64,000 nt of DNA from contig NZ_JADDUE010000012.1 of the NCBI RefSeq assembly GCF_016526145.1, positions 103,406 through 167,405 on the forward strand. The letters are read 5' to 3'. The notes beneath the pieces were generated by a model. The model was not told where the DNA came from, made no database searches, and saw nothing but the letters and a program-made list of their open reading frames with translations. The position numbers and the translations under genes were made by a program. The DNA comes from Saccharopolyspora galaxeae (lineage in GTDB: Bacteria > Actinomycetota > Actinomycetes > Mycobacteriales > Pseudonocardiaceae). Below are positions 35,782 through 44,685 of this stretch, piece after piece. Each line of letters begins with the position of its first letter. Position 1 is the stretch's first letter.

Positions 35782-36537
35782 GTGGCTAGAGCGGACGGGC
35801 GGAGCGACGACGCGCTCCGAGAAGTGCAGATCACCCGCGGCTACCAGATTTGGCCCGCCGGGTCTGTGCTGGTGGAGTTCGGGCGGACCCGCGTGCTGTG
35901 CGCGGCGAGCGTGCAGGAGGGCGTGCCGCGCTGGCGCAGCGGTTCCGGCCTGGGTTGGGTGACCGCGGAATACGCGATGTTGCCGTCCGCGACGAACACC
36001 CGTGGCCAGCGCGAGTCGGTGAAGGGCCGCATCGGCGGCCGCACGCACGAGATCAGCCGCCTGGTCGGGCGCTCGCTGCGCGCCTGCATCGACATGGCCG
36101 CGCTGGGCGAGAACACGATCGCGCTGGACTGCGACGTGATCCAGGCCGACGGCGGCACTCGCACGGCCGCGATCACCGGCGCTTACGTGGCGCTGGCGGA
36201 CGCGATCACCTGGCTGAGCTCGGCGCGCAGGCTCTCCGACCCGAAGCCGCTGTCGTGCTCGATCGCGGCGGTCAGCGTCGGCGTGGTGGACGGCCGGGTG
36301 CGGCTGGACCTGCCGTACGAGGAGGACTCGCGCGCCGAGGTGGACATGAACGTGGTCGCCACCGACCACGGCACCCTGGTCGAGGTGCAGGGCACCGGTG
36401 AGGGCGCCACGTTCACCCGGTCCACGATGGACACGATGATCGACTACGCGCTGCACGGCTGCGGCGAGCTGGCCCGCAAGCAGGCCGAGGCGCTGGCCGC
36501 GCCGTACCCCGGCGAACTGCCCGGGAGCTCCCGGTGA
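35782..36537 (+). CDS. rph: Ribonuclease PH
   Basis: A 251-residue phosphorolytic 3'-5' exoribonuclease that trims tRNA 3' ends. [21 protein letters not shown], the phosphate-binding [38 protein letters not shown] region and the [18 protein letters not shown] helix are unmistakable. GTG 35782 gives the standard start. Its stop overlaps rdgB (GTGA), the order of Rv1340-Rv1341. Confidence 0.96.
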   Translation: MARADGRSDDALREVQITRGYQIWPAGSVLVEFGRTRVLCAASVQEGVPRWRSGSGLGWVTAEYAMLPSATNTRGQRESVKGRIGGRTHEISRLVGRSLRACIDMAALGENTIALDCDVIQADGGTRTAAITGAYVALADAITWLSSARRLSDPKPLSCSIAAVSVGVVDGRVRLDLPYEEDSRAEVDMNVVATDHGTLVEVQGTGEGATFTRSTMDTMIDYALHGCGELARKQAEALAAPYPGELPGSSR

Positions 36538-37148
36538 GCCGCGTCCTGCTGGCCACCCGCAACGCGAAGAAGCTGGTGGAGCTGCGGCGGATCCTGGAAG
36601 CCGCCGGTGTCACCGGCATCGAGGTCGTCGGCCTGGACGCGGTTCCGGAGTTCCCGGAAGCCCCCGAGACGGGCGCGACCTTCGAGGCGAACGCGCTCGC
36701 GAAGGCAGCGGACGCGGCCCGCGCCACCGGCCTGCCCGCGGTGGCCGACGACTCCGGCCTGGAAGTGGACGCGCTGAACCGGATGCCCGGCGTGCTCTCC
36801 GCCCGCTGGTCCGGCGGGCACGGCGACGACCAGGCCAACCTGGACCTGCTGCTCGGCCAGATCCACGACGTGCCGGACGAGCGCCGCGGTGCCGCTTTCG
36901 TGTCCGCCTGCGCGCTGGTGCGCGCGGACGGCACCGAGACCGTCGTGCGCGGCGAGTGGCCCGGCACGATCATCCGCCAGGAGCGCGGCACGAACGGCTT
37001 CGGCTACGACCCGATCTTCGTGCCGGAAGGCGAGACGCGGACGTCTGCGGAGCTTTCGGCGGAGGAGAAGGACGCGGATTCGCATCGCGGCCGCGCCCTG
37101 CAAAAGCTGGTGCCGCACCTGCGGGAGATCGCCGGTCAGATCGGGTAG
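36534..37148 (+). CDS. rdgB: Non-canonical purine NTP pyrophosphatase (RdgB/HAM1)
   Basis: A 204-residue pyrophosphatase that removes XTP and ITP from the nucleotide pool. [14 protein letters not shown] at the start, [24 protein letters not shown] and [12 protein letters not shown] are the family motifs. Coupled to rph by a 4-bp overlap. It closes the conserved block. Confidence 0.96.
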   Translation: MSRVLLATRNAKKLVELRRILEAAGVTGIEVVGLDAVPEFPEAPETGATFEANALAKAADAARATGLPAVADDSGLEVDALNRMPGVLSARWSGGHGDDQANLDLLLGQIHDVPDERRGAAFVSACALVRADGTETVVRGEWPGTIIRQERGTNGFGYDPIFVPEGETRTSAELSAEEKDADSHRGRALQKLVPHLREIAGQIG

Positions 37149-37265
37149 CGGCAGCGGAGGCAGCCGGGGCCCGCCGACTCTCCGGCCAGAGCCGTCGTCC
37201 AGTTCCGAAACCAGCGCAGGCCGCTTGCAGATCCCCGCGTGAGCTGCGGTGCAAACCCGTTCTGT

Positions 37266-37976
37266 TCACATGCGGTCACGCGCGTCGCGCACGCGCTCTG
37301 ACATCCATTCGATCCCCGCCGGACCCTGTCCGGTGGCGTGCAGATCAATCGGGCTGCCGGCGGCTTTCGCGGCTTTTGCGATCTCTTGCATCGCTTCCCA
37401 GGGGCGCCAGCCGAAGGATTTGGTTTTGCAGGTCCGTCCGTCTCGCGAGGTTTCGATCCGCACCTGCCCGGGGTGCAGTCGTCGCAGCAGGAACCTCACG
37501 AACTTCAACAAGGGGAATTCGTTCGGTGAATGGTCGTAGGTGTCCGTGCGGACGCGGGCCGAGCGGAAACGTGCGCGCGACCGGCGCCGTGCGATGCGCA
37601 ATTCGGTTATATCGCCCAGCGGCAACACCCGGGTCCGGAACAACGTCCGCACTACCAGGTCGTTCGAGGTCAAGGTGACCCGTCGCCGGAAAGCCGCCGC
37701 GATGCAGCAGGCGGTGATCGCCGCCAGGACGACGTCCGCAACGACCCAAAAGCCGGTTCCCTTGGGGCGGTGGACCGCAGCACCGAGAGTGAGCCAGCAG
37801 GAGAAAAGCAGGAACAAGAACACGAAAACGGCGGCGAGCAACGGAACGAACCGGCCCTTTTTCCACACGCGGTCCACCTGTCCGGCGGACTGAAATGCTG
37901 AAGGCGGTGGCAGCCCCCGGTCCGTGCTCTGGGCAGGTGATGTGCAAACCTCTTGCGGCCGGTGGTGCTCGTTCAT
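37266..37976 (-). CDS. Membrane protein with a PH-like domain
   Basis: A 236-residue protein starting MNEHHRPQEV. Two hydrophobic segments (VPLLAAVFVFLFLLFSCWL and VVADVVLAAITACCIAAAF) are followed by a strand-rich part, RVTLTSNDLVVRTLFRTRVLPLGDITELRI, which looks like a bacterial PH domain facing the cytoplasm. The C-terminus is basic and hydrophilic. A TAACGT box lies 7 nt before the ATG. Function unknown. It may be the third member of a membrane-stress group with the zinc-ribbon and SPFH proteins upstream. Confidence 0.72.
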   Translation of the reverse strand: MNEHHRPQEVCTSPAQSTDRGLPPPSAFQSAGQVDRVWKKGRFVPLLAAVFVFLFLLFSCWLTLGAAVHRPKGTGFWVVADVVLAAITACCIAAAFRRRVTLTSNDLVVRTLFRTRVLPLGDITELRIARRRSRARFRSARVRTDTYDHSPNEFPLLKFVRFLLRRLHPGQVRIETSRDGRTCKTKSFGWRPWEAMQEIAKAAKAAGSPIDLHATGQGPAGIEWMSERVRDARDRM

Positions 37977-37989
37977 GTCGCGGACGTTA
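37977..37989 (-). promoter_or_regulatory. Leaderless-type -10 box for the PH-like membrane protein
   Basis: TAACGT, 7 nt (CCGCGAC), then ATG 37976; no ribosome site. Confidence 0.6.
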
Positions 37990-38052
37990 GCAGATCTTGC
38001 CTGCAAACCGAGTGGTTCGGTAGTTCAATTCGAATTCCGGTGGGCGAGCTCC

Positions 38053-39171
38053 TCAGTGGTGCTTCGTCGTCTTGGACCCGCCGGTGTGGTGGCCGTTGAA
38101 GTACAGGACCGCCAGGGCCGCCACGACGATCACCGCGAGCAGGATCGCGAGCGTGACCTTCACCTTGCTCCACGGGCGTTCGCCCTGGACCTCGCCGGTC
38201 CGGCCATTGACCAGAAGCTGCCAGCTGCGGCCCGCGTACATGTACGTCGCGACCCAGACCGGCAGCAACATCAGCTTGAAGGTGATGTTGCTGAAGTCGG
38301 TGTCGACCCGCTCGACCCGCTGCTCGTCACCACCGATGTCCCGTCGGCACTCCTCGTGGATCTCCCGCGACATCCGCGACTTGGCCTCGTCGAGGCCGTT
38401 CTCGGGTTCCACGTCGTACCGCAGCGCGTGGTAACCGGCGAGGTACTGGGGCTGGTAGGGCCCGGCCTCGGGCAGCGGCCACGGGCCCAGGGCGTCCACC
38501 CGGTTGACCGGTAGCACGGTGCTGGCCGGCACGAGGACGTCGTCGAACCCGCTGGAGACCTCACCCCGCACGTGGTGCCAGCGCGTCCGGCGGACCCGTT
38601 TCGTCCGCCCTTCGCCGTCGTTCTCCGTCACCCAGTAATGCCGCCCTTGCTGACCGCTGTAGGCCGAGAACGCCTCCGCGTCGAACGTCCAATGTGGCAC
38701 GTAGGTGCCCTTGGTCGACTCCGCCGCGGCCACCTTCTTGAACGCCGACGGCGCGAACCACCGCGACGACACCCACTTGCCCAGCGCCTCCCGGATGCCG
38801 TTGTGGTCGACCTCGAACGGCAGCACGCCCTCCGGGATGATCTGACCGGTCGCGGCCGCGTCCATCACCAGCGGTGAGCCGCAGAACTGGCACAACCCCG
38901 CGGTTTCGGTCGTCTCCGTGCTCGCCGCGCAGCGCTGGCAGACCAATGTGTACGGCGCGAGCTGCCCGACCGGCTTGCGGGCCAGCACGTCCAGGTCCTC
39001 GATCGCGATCTCCCGGACCTGCCTGCTGCTGGCCGTGATCTCCTGACGGAAACCGCAGTACGGGCACTGCAGCACGTTCGTGCCGGGCGCGAACTCCACG
39101 CGGGCGCCGCAGCCGCCACAGGGATAGGTGGCGGCTGACGCGGTTCGCCCGTCGCCGTACGGATCTGACAT
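38053..39171 (-). CDS. Zinc-ribbon protein with C-terminal membrane anchor
   Basis: A 372-residue protein. Two zinc ribbons are at the N-terminus: YPCGGCGARVEF with LQCPYCGFRQ, and LVCQRCAAS with GLCQFCGSP. A long middle domain with WVSSRWFAPSAFKKV and LPVNRVDALGPWPLPEAGPY follows, and a single C-terminal transmembrane helix (VTLAILLAVIVVAALAVLYF) ends in a His/Lys tail. Genes of this kind commonly stand beside SPFH-domain genes, as here, suggesting a membrane-associated complex. Biochemical role unknown. Confidence 0.82.
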   Translation of the reverse strand: MSDPYGDGRTASAATYPCGGCGARVEFAPGTNVLQCPYCGFRQEITASSRQVREIAIEDLDVLARKPVGQLAPYTLVCQRCAASTETTETAGLCQFCGSPLVMDAAATGQIIPEGVLPFEVDHNGIREALGKWVSSRWFAPSAFKKVAAAESTKGTYVPHWTFDAEAFSAYSGQQGRHYWVTENDGEGRTKRVRRTRWHHVRGEVSSGFDDVLVPASTVLPVNRVDALGPWPLPEAGPYQPQYLAGYHALRYDVEPENGLDEAKSRMSREIHEECRRDIGGDEQRVERVDTDFSNITFKLMLLPVWVATYMYAGRSWQLLVNGRTGEVQGERPWSKVKVTLAILLAVIVVAALAVLYFNGHHTGGSKTTKHH

Positions 39172-39291
39172 CAGGTTTTCCTTCGGAAGTAGCGGAAATC
39201 AGGTCCAGTCGGTGCCTTCCGGCGCAGGTGTCCCGGCACAACCGGATCAGTTCCCGGGTTGCGGGGCCCCGCGCTCAGGTCCGGAAGGGAC

Positions 39292-40476
39292 TCAGGACTG
39301 CGGCGGCAATGGCGGCGGCGCCTGGCCGAACAGGGGACTCAGCTCCGGCACTTGGCCTGCGGGTGCCCATTGCGACATGCCTTGTTTCCACGCAAGGGTT
39401 TCCGCGGTGAGGGCGCTGTTGGAAACCTGCTGGGCGAGGGCGGCGAAGTCGAACGGCCCGAGCTGCTGACCGTTCACACCGAGGTACCACTGGTCCTGCT
39501 GCGGCAGCGGCGGAGGTCCGGCCTGCGGCGGCTGCTGCGCGGGAGCGGGAGGTTGTTGCCCGTACTGCGGGGGCTGTCCGGCGGGCTGATGCGGCGCCTG
39601 CAGGCCGTTCTGCACCGGTTGCTGCTGGTACGCGGCTGCCGCGGTCTGCTGCCCGAACGCCACGCCCATGCCGATGCCCATTCCCTCGCCGGCGCCGCCC
39701 TGGTTGGACGCGGCCTGCTCGATGGCGTTGGCGGCCTGGAACTGCGTGTACTGGTTGAGATCGCCCGCGATGCCCATCCGGGTGCGTTTGTCGATCATCT
39801 CCTCGACCTCGGGCGGCACCGAGATGTTCTCGATGACGAACCGCGAGATCTCCACGCCCAGCGTGCGAAGCTCCAGGTTCAGCGCGGTGGCGATCCGGTC
39901 GCCGAGCTGGGACTGCTGGGTGACCAGGTCGAGCATCGGCACACCGGAGGACGCCAGCGCCGGTCCGAGCTTTCCGACGATCATCTGGCGGAGGTGTTCG
40001 GACACCTCGTCGGTGCGGAACGCCGGGTCCGTGCCGACGAGTTCGCGCAGCAGCGCGACGGGCTCGATCACCCGGAGCGCGTATCCGCCGAACGCGCGCA
40101 GCCGGACCATGCCGAACTCCGGATCGCGCACGACGACCGGGTTCTGCGTACCCCACTTCAGGTCGGAGAACTGCCGGGTGTTGACGAAGTACACCTCGGC
40201 CTTGAACGGCGAGTTGAAGCCGTACTTCCAGCCCTTGAGCGTGGACAGGACGGGCATGTTCTGCGTCTGCAGCGTGTACATGCCGGGCGGGAAGGGGTCT
40301 GCGACCTGGCCCTCGTTGACGAAGACGGCGGCCTGGGATTCACGTACGGTGAGCTTGGCGCCCATCTTGATCTCGTTGTCGTGGCGGGGGAATCGCCAGA
40401 CGATGGTGTCCCTGCTGTCGTCGGTCCATTCGATGGTGTCGATGAACTCGCCGCGGACCTTGTCGAATAAACCCAC
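39292..40476 (-). CDS. SPFH-domain protein with C-terminal GYF-like domain
   Basis: A 394-residue protein. Residues 1-260 form an SPFH/'virion core'-type domain (GLFDKVRGEFIDTIEW, RALRVIEPVALL, FVIENISVPPEVEEMIDKRTRMG). A Gln/Pro-rich linker follows, then a GYF_2-like module, WYLGVNGQQLGPFDFAAL. GTG 40476 gives the family start MGLFDK. Codon 3 is TTA, a leucine codon that is rare in high-GC actinomycetes. It is likely a membrane scaffold recruited during stress; upstream of and co-directional with the zinc-ribbon gene. Confidence 0.84.
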   Translation of the reverse strand: MGLFDKVRGEFIDTIEWTDDSRDTIVWRFPRHDNEIKMGAKLTVRESQAAVFVNEGQVADPFPPGMYTLQTQNMPVLSTLKGWKYGFNSPFKAEVYFVNTRQFSDLKWGTQNPVVVRDPEFGMVRLRAFGGYALRVIEPVALLRELVGTDPAFRTDEVSEHLRQMIVGKLGPALASSGVPMLDLVTQQSQLGDRIATALNLELRTLGVEISRFVIENISVPPEVEEMIDKRTRMGIAGDLNQYTQFQAANAIEQAASNQGGAGEGMGIGMGVAFGQQTAAAAYQQQPVQNGLQAPHQPAGQPPQYGQQPPAPAQQPPQAGPPPLPQQDQWYLGVNGQQLGPFDFAALAQQVSNSALTAETLAWKQGMSQWAPAGQVPELSPLFGQAPPPLPPQS

Positions 40477-40709
40477 CGAAACCCCTGCAAACTTGCCGCC
40501 GCTACGTCGGCGCGACCGTAGCAAAGCGATCACCAGGGCAACCGCGGTCGCTCCGGTGGAATTCGGCGATCAGCACCCCCGGCGTCCGGTTTCAGCCCGC
40601 CCGACCGGTTCCGGATCCCGCCGTCCGGGAGACTGCTCTTCCGCTCGGCGAGGGACGTTCGGGGTGTGACGGCGATCGCCCCGGTGGGGTGTACCGCCAT
40701 CCGGGCGGT

Positions 40710-40721
40710 TAGGTTCCGCGA
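40710..40721 (+). promoter_or_regulatory. Leaderless-type -10 box for the TauE/SafE gene
   Basis: TAGGTT, 6 nt (CCGCGA), then GTG 40722; no ribosome site. Confidence 0.6.
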
Positions 40722-41480
40722 GTGTTCACCGAATGGTTCGAGCTGGTTGTGCTGGTCGTCGTCGGATTCCTCTCCGGCGCGATCAACGCGGTGGCCGGTG
40801 GGGGCTCGCTGCTGGTGTTCCCCGCGCTGCTGGCGACCGGGATGCCGCCGCTGATCGCGAACGTGACGAACTCCGTCGCGCAAGGGCCGGGATTCGTCGG
40901 TGCCGCGGTCAGCCAGCGCGCTGATCTGGGCGGAGCGCGGCGGCGCTTGGTGCTCACCTCGGTCGCGGCCGCGATCGGGTCGGTGATCGGCTGCGTGCTG
41001 CTGCTGATCCTGCCCGGTGCGGTCTTCGACGCCGTGGTCCCGGCGCTGATCGCGCTGTCGGCGGTGCTGATGGCGTTCCAGAACACGATCCGCCGCTGGC
41101 TCGGGCAACCGGCCGAAGGCGGGCCGGACCGCACCTGGGGGCTCACGATCGGGATCTTCCTGGCCTCGATCTACGGCGGCTACTTCGGCGGCGCGCGCAG
41201 CGTCATCTTCATCGCCGTGCTGGTGCTCGCGGTGAACGACTCGATGCGGCGGCTCAACGCGTTGAAGAGCTGGCTCGGGCTGATCGGCAGCGCGGTGACC
41301 TTCGCGGTGTACGCGCTGATCGCGCCGGTCGACTGGATCGCGGTGCTGACGCTGGTGCCCACCACGGTCCTCGGCGGCTTCGCGGGCGGCAAGATCGCCC
41401 AGCGGCTGCCCGCGACCCTGCTGCGCTACGTCGTAGTGGTCATCGCCGCAGGCGTCGCCGTCTACATGGTCCTGGACTAA
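40722..41480 (+). CDS. TauE/SafE-family membrane exporter
   Basis: A 252-residue membrane protein with about eight hydrophobic helices in two similar halves. The signature GAINAVAGGGSLLVFPALLATG at the N-terminus and GIFLASIYGGYFGGARS in the middle define the family, which exports sulfite, sulfoacetate or other organic anions. Substrate cannot be told from the sequence. Convergent with bcp, with one palindromic repeat in between. Confidence 0.92.
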   Translation: MFTEWFELVVLVVVGFLSGAINAVAGGGSLLVFPALLATGMPPLIANVTNSVAQGPGFVGAAVSQRADLGGARRRLVLTSVAAAIGSVIGCVLLLILPGAVFDAVVPALIALSAVLMAFQNTIRRWLGQPAEGGPDRTWGLTIGIFLASIYGGYFGGARSVIFIAVLVLAVNDSMRRLNALKSWLGLIGSAVTFAVYALIAPVDWIAVLTLVPTTVLGGFAGGKIAQRLPATLLRYVVVVIAAGVAVYMVLD

Positions 41481-41519
41481 GCCCGCCCGACACGCCCGCG
41501 CACCCGCCGATTCCCTGGA

Positions 41520-41566
41520 GTGCACGACCTGTTCGCCCGAATCAGTCGGACCAACAGGCCGTTCAC
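41520..41566. repeat. Intergenic palindromic repeat, copy 6 (single)
   Basis: Left arm is eroded (GTGCACGACCTGTTCG); right arm CCAACAGGCCGTTCAC is intact; core CGAATCAGTCGG is degenerate. It lies between convergent genes TauE/SafE and bcp, where it could act as a terminator hairpin. Confidence 0.7.
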
Positions 41567-41582
41567 CCGGAAATGCGGGGAG

Positions 41583-42056
41583 TCAGACGCCGAGGTCCTT
41601 GCGGAGGCGGTCGACGTGGCCGGTGGCCTTGACGTTGTAGAGCGCCTTGGCGATCTTGCCGTCGGGGTCCACCACGAACGTCGAGCGGATCACGCCCTGC
41701 ACGACCTTGCCGTAGTTGTTCTTCTCCCCGAAAGCACCCCACTCGGCCATCACCGATTTGTCCACATCGGACAGCAGCGGGAACGTGAGCCCTTCGGCGT
41801 CCCGGAACTTCGCCAGCTTCTCCGGCTTGTCCGGGGAGATCCCGACCACGTCGAAACCGGCGTCGCTCAGCGGCGCCAGGCTGTCCCGGAAGTCGCAGGC
41901 CTCCTTGGTGCAGCCCGGCGTGCTCGCCGCCGGGTAGAAGTAGACCACCAGGGACCGGCCGCGGTAGTCGGCCAGCGCCACGGTCTTGCCGTCGGCGTCC
42001 GGCAGGGAGAACTCCGGCGCGGTGTCACCCGCCTCAAGTCGCTGCTGTTCGCTCAT
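41583..42056 (-). CDS. bcp: Thioredoxin-dependent peroxiredoxin (Bcp/PrxQ)
   Basis: A 157-residue peroxidase that reduces hydroperoxides. The peroxidatic and resolving cysteines are in STPGCTKEACDFRD, five positions apart as in PrxQ. GDTAPEFSLPDADGKTVAL at the start and STFVVDPDGKIAKA near the end are family typical. A TAGCGT box is 7 nt before the ATG. Confidence 0.95.
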   Translation of the reverse strand: MSEQQRLEAGDTAPEFSLPDADGKTVALADYRGRSLVVYFYPAASTPGCTKEACDFRDSLAPLSDAGFDVVGISPDKPEKLAKFRDAEGLTFPLLSDVDKSVMAEWGAFGEKNNYGKVVQGVIRSTFVVDPDGKIAKALYNVKATGHVDRLRKDLGV

Positions 42057-42069
42057 GCCCTCGACGCTA
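42057..42069 (-). promoter_or_regulatory. Leaderless-type -10 box for bcp
   Basis: TAGCGT, 7 nt (CGAGGGC), then ATG 42056. Confidence 0.55.
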
Positions 42070-42082
42070 GGGGCTGTTCAGT

Positions 42083-42280
42083 GAGCGGTTTGCGTAGGGG
42101 TCAGGTAGCGGAACCTCAGACGCCTTCTGGCTCCGGGATCTCATCCTGAAGTAGCTCCCTACTCGGCGTCTTCATAGGTCCGGGCCGCTGTCCTCGCCAG
42201 AAGACGTCTGAGAACCCGCCGGTGGTCCGGCTGAGTCCTCGGACGCCGCAAGCGGCTGCCGCCGCTTCTTGAAGCAGAAC
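42083..42280. repeat. Second repeat family: long imperfect inverted repeat
   Basis: The core is a 17-bp inverted repeat, CTCAGACGCCTTCTGGC (42115-42131) and its counterpart at 42196-42212, with one mismatch and a 64-bp loop. The outer flanks are also partly complementary (GAGCGGTTTGCG on the left, CGCAAGCGGC on the right). The left flank GAGCGGTTTGCGT with GGTAGC recurs at 63856-63883. It has no coding content and resembles a miniature inverted-repeat element. Confidence 0.65.
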
Positions 42281-42314
42281 CAAAGTGCACCGGCGCACGC
42301 CGCCCGCGGGCACG

Positions 42315-42482
42315 TCAGCGCAGTCGCGCCCCGACATCTTCGGGTGCGGTGGGGCCGACGGTGCTCACCGCCACCTTCGGCTCGTCCCGTTCACTGGATG
42401 CGATGAACCCACCGACGAAAAGTCCGGCCACGGCCGAGATCGTGACGGACAGCGCGCAAACGGTGTAGAGGCGCAGGTTCAC
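42315..42482 (-). CDS. 55-residue single-helix membrane or secreted protein
   Basis: A short gene starting at GTG 42482 with AGGAAG 6 nt upstream. It begins MNLRLYTVCALSVTISAV and continues GLFVGGFIAS, one clear hydrophobic helix, followed by a charged ERDEPK and a Ser/Thr/Pro-rich tail ending GARLR. It could be an anchored micro-protein or a secreted peptide. It is divergent from poxB, 173 bp away. No family recognised; coding is supported by the ribosome site, codon-position GC pattern and membrane-protein architecture. Confidence 0.6.
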   Translation of the reverse strand: MNLRLYTVCALSVTISAVAGLFVGGFIASSERDEPKVAVSTVGPTAPEDVGARLR

Positions 42483-42655
42483 CGCGTCTTCCTTCCGGGA
42501 GCAGGGGCACGTCGACGAAGAAGTGATCGCCGGTGGCCGCGCGGACGTTACCGCCGCGTGCTGGGGCCCGCCCGGCCGAGCAGTGTTGCGGGGCCGGTGC
42601 GCTGCGCGTACACGGAGTGGCGGAACGTGTCGTAGCCCAGTCAGCGGGAGCAGCT

Positions 42656-44389
42656 ATGCCGACCGTCGCAGACCAGTTCGTCGAAGTCCTCGTGCAAGCC
42701 GGGGTGCAGCGGATCTACGGGATCGTGGGCGACAGCCTCAACCCGGTCGTGGACGCGGTGCGGCGCACCGAAGGCATCGAGTGGGTGCACGTCCGGCACG
42801 AGGAGACCGCCGCGTTCGCCGCCGGAGCGGAAGCCCAGGTCACCGGGCGCCTGGCGGTGTGCGCGGGCAGTTGCGGGCCGGGCAACCTGCACCTGATCAA
42901 CGGGCTCTACGACGCGCACCGCAGCGGCGCGCCGGTGCTGGCGCTGGCCTCGCACATCCCGTCCGAGCAGATCGGCACCGGCTTCTTCCAGGAGACCCAC
43001 CCGGAGAAGCTGTTCGGCGAGTGCAGCCACTTCTGCGAGCTGATGTCCCAGCCGGAGCAGATGCCGCGGCTGCTGCGCAGCGCCATCCAGACCGCTGCGG
43101 GGCGACGCGGGGTGTCGGTGCTGGTGCTGCCCGGCGACATCGCGCACAAACCCGCCGCGCGGCCCACCGGTTCCGGCGTGGTGCACTCCGAGCCGCCGAC
43201 CGTCGTGCCGTCACCTGCGCAGGTCGAGCGGTTGGCGGAGTCGCTGAACTCGGCCGAGCGCGTGATGTTGTTCTGCGGCGCGGGCAGCCGCGGCGCGCAC
43301 CGCGAGGTCATGGAGCTGGCGGGCAAGCTCAACGCCCCGGTCGGGCACGCGCTGCGCGGCAAGGAGTGGATCCAGTTCGACAACCCCTACGACGTGGGCA
43401 TGAGCGGGCTGCTCGGCTACGGCGCGTGCCAGGAGGCGATGGGCAAGGCCGACCGGCTGGTGCTGCTGGGCACCGACTTCCCGTACGACAACTTCCTCCC
43501 GCAGGCCAACACCGTCCAGGTCGACATCGAACCGGCGCACCTGGGCAGGCGCACCGTGCTGGACCTGGCGGTGCAGGGCGACGTGCGCGAGACGGTGCGC
43601 GCGGTGCTGCCGCAGCTGCGGCAGAAGTCCGACCGCGGCTATCTGGACCGGATGCTGCGCTCGCACGCCGAGCAGCTCGAACGGGTCGTGGACGCCTACA
43701 CCACCAACGTCGAGAACCAGGTGCCGATCCACCCCGAGTACGTCGCCGACGTGCTCGACGACCTGGCCGCGGACGACGCGGTGTTCACAGTGGACACCGG
43801 GATGGCGAACGTGTGGGCGGCCCGGTACGTCACGCCGAACGGCCGCCGCCGGGTGCTTGGCTCGTTCGTGCACGGCTCGATGGCCAACGCGCTGCCGCAG
43901 GCGATCGGCGCGCAGCTGGTCGACCCGCGGCGGCAGGTGGTGGCGATGGCGGGCGACGGCGGGTTGTCCATGCTGCTCGGCGACATGCTCACGTTGCGCT
44001 CGCGCGGGTTGCCGGTGAAGGCCGTGGTGTTCAACAACTCCTCGCTGGGCATGGTGAAGCTGGAGATGCTGGTGGACGGTCTGCCGGACTTCGGCACCGA
44101 CTACGACGCGACGGATTTCGCCGCGGTGGCCGCCGCTGCGGGAATTCACTCGGTGCGGGTGGAGAAGCCCGGCGAGGTGCGCGATGGGCTGGCCGAGGTG
44201 CTGGCGTACCGAGGTCCCGCGTTGCTGGACGTGGTCACCGACCCGAACGCGCTGTCCATCCCGCCGCGGATCACCGGCACGCAGGTGAAGGGGTTCGCGC
44301 TGGCGGTGAGCCGCACGGTGCTCTCCGGCGGGGTCGGCAAGATGGTGCAGCTGGCGCGCAGCAACCTGCGCAACATCCCCGGGCGCTGA
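42656..44389 (+). CDS. poxB: Pyruvate dehydrogenase (quinone) / pyruvate oxidase-type TPP enzyme
   Basis: A 577-residue thiamine-diphosphate enzyme. The N-terminal Pyr domain has GIVGDSLNPV and the activating glutamate in RHEETAAFAAGAEA; the central FAD domain follows; the PP domain shows AGDGGLSMLLGDMLTL...NN with the TPP motif. It should oxidise pyruvate to acetate plus CO2 and pass electrons to quinone at the membrane. ATG 42656 has GGGAG upstream. Other TPP oxidases (acetolactate-type) are less likely because the sequence DTGMANVWAARY and the C-terminal segment match PoxB. Confidence 0.92.
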   Translation: MPTVADQFVEVLVQAGVQRIYGIVGDSLNPVVDAVRRTEGIEWVHVRHEETAAFAAGAEAQVTGRLAVCAGSCGPGNLHLINGLYDAHRSGAPVLALASHIPSEQIGTGFFQETHPEKLFGECSHFCELMSQPEQMPRLLRSAIQTAAGRRGVSVLVLPGDIAHKPAARPTGSGVVHSEPPTVVPSPAQVERLAESLNSAERVMLFCGAGSRGAHREVMELAGKLNAPVGHALRGKEWIQFDNPYDVGMSGLLGYGACQEAMGKADRLVLLGTDFPYDNFLPQANTVQVDIEPAHLGRRTVLDLAVQGDVRETVRAVLPQLRQKSDRGYLDRMLRSHAEQLERVVDAYTTNVENQVPIHPEYVADVLDDLAADDAVFTVDTGMANVWAARYVTPNGRRRVLGSFVHGSMANALPQAIGAQLVDPRRQVVAMAGDGGLSMLLGDMLTLRSRGLPVKAVVFNNSSLGMVKLEMLVDGLPDFGTDYDATDFAAVAAAAGIHSVRVEKPGEVRDGLAEVLAYRGPALLDVVTDPNALSIPPRITGTQVKGFALAVSRTVLSGGVGKMVQLARSNLRNIPGR

Positions 44390-44685
44390 GCGTTCACGCT
44401 GCTCGGTTATGTCGAAATTCGATCATTCGCGTCGATCGTTGCTCAGCGTAAGCTTGTTGAGGTCTTGTTCCAGCTGTTCGCCCGGTCGGCCGCGAGTCGG
44501 CCGGAACGCCGCCGAGAGCATCGATCAGCCCGCGTGCCAACGAAAAGCCGCGGCTCGGGCGCGGCGGTCAGCGGCAGCGGACTGCGCATCCCGCGAGCTA
44601 CGCGGCAACCGGCAGCCGCTGCCTGCTCACCTTGTCCGGGTGATGCGGTGGTGACTCGCTGTGGGCAGAGGTGGACACTGTTTTC
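44390..44685. other. 296-bp spacer upstream of XRE/DUF397 pair
   Basis: No gene is supported. The first 80 bp are AT-rich for this genome (around TCGAAATTCGATCATTCGCG) and may hold a promoter or the end of the poxB transcript. Confidence 0.45.

Noticed and set aside
37530..37901. Long frames on the plus strand opposite the PH-like membrane protein
   Set aside because: Antisense shadow of a gene with clear transmembrane segments and a -10 box.
42523..44451. 642-codon frame overlapping poxB
   Set aside because: Out-of-frame shadow; Arg/Gly-rich with no motif, whereas the other frame is a complete PoxB.
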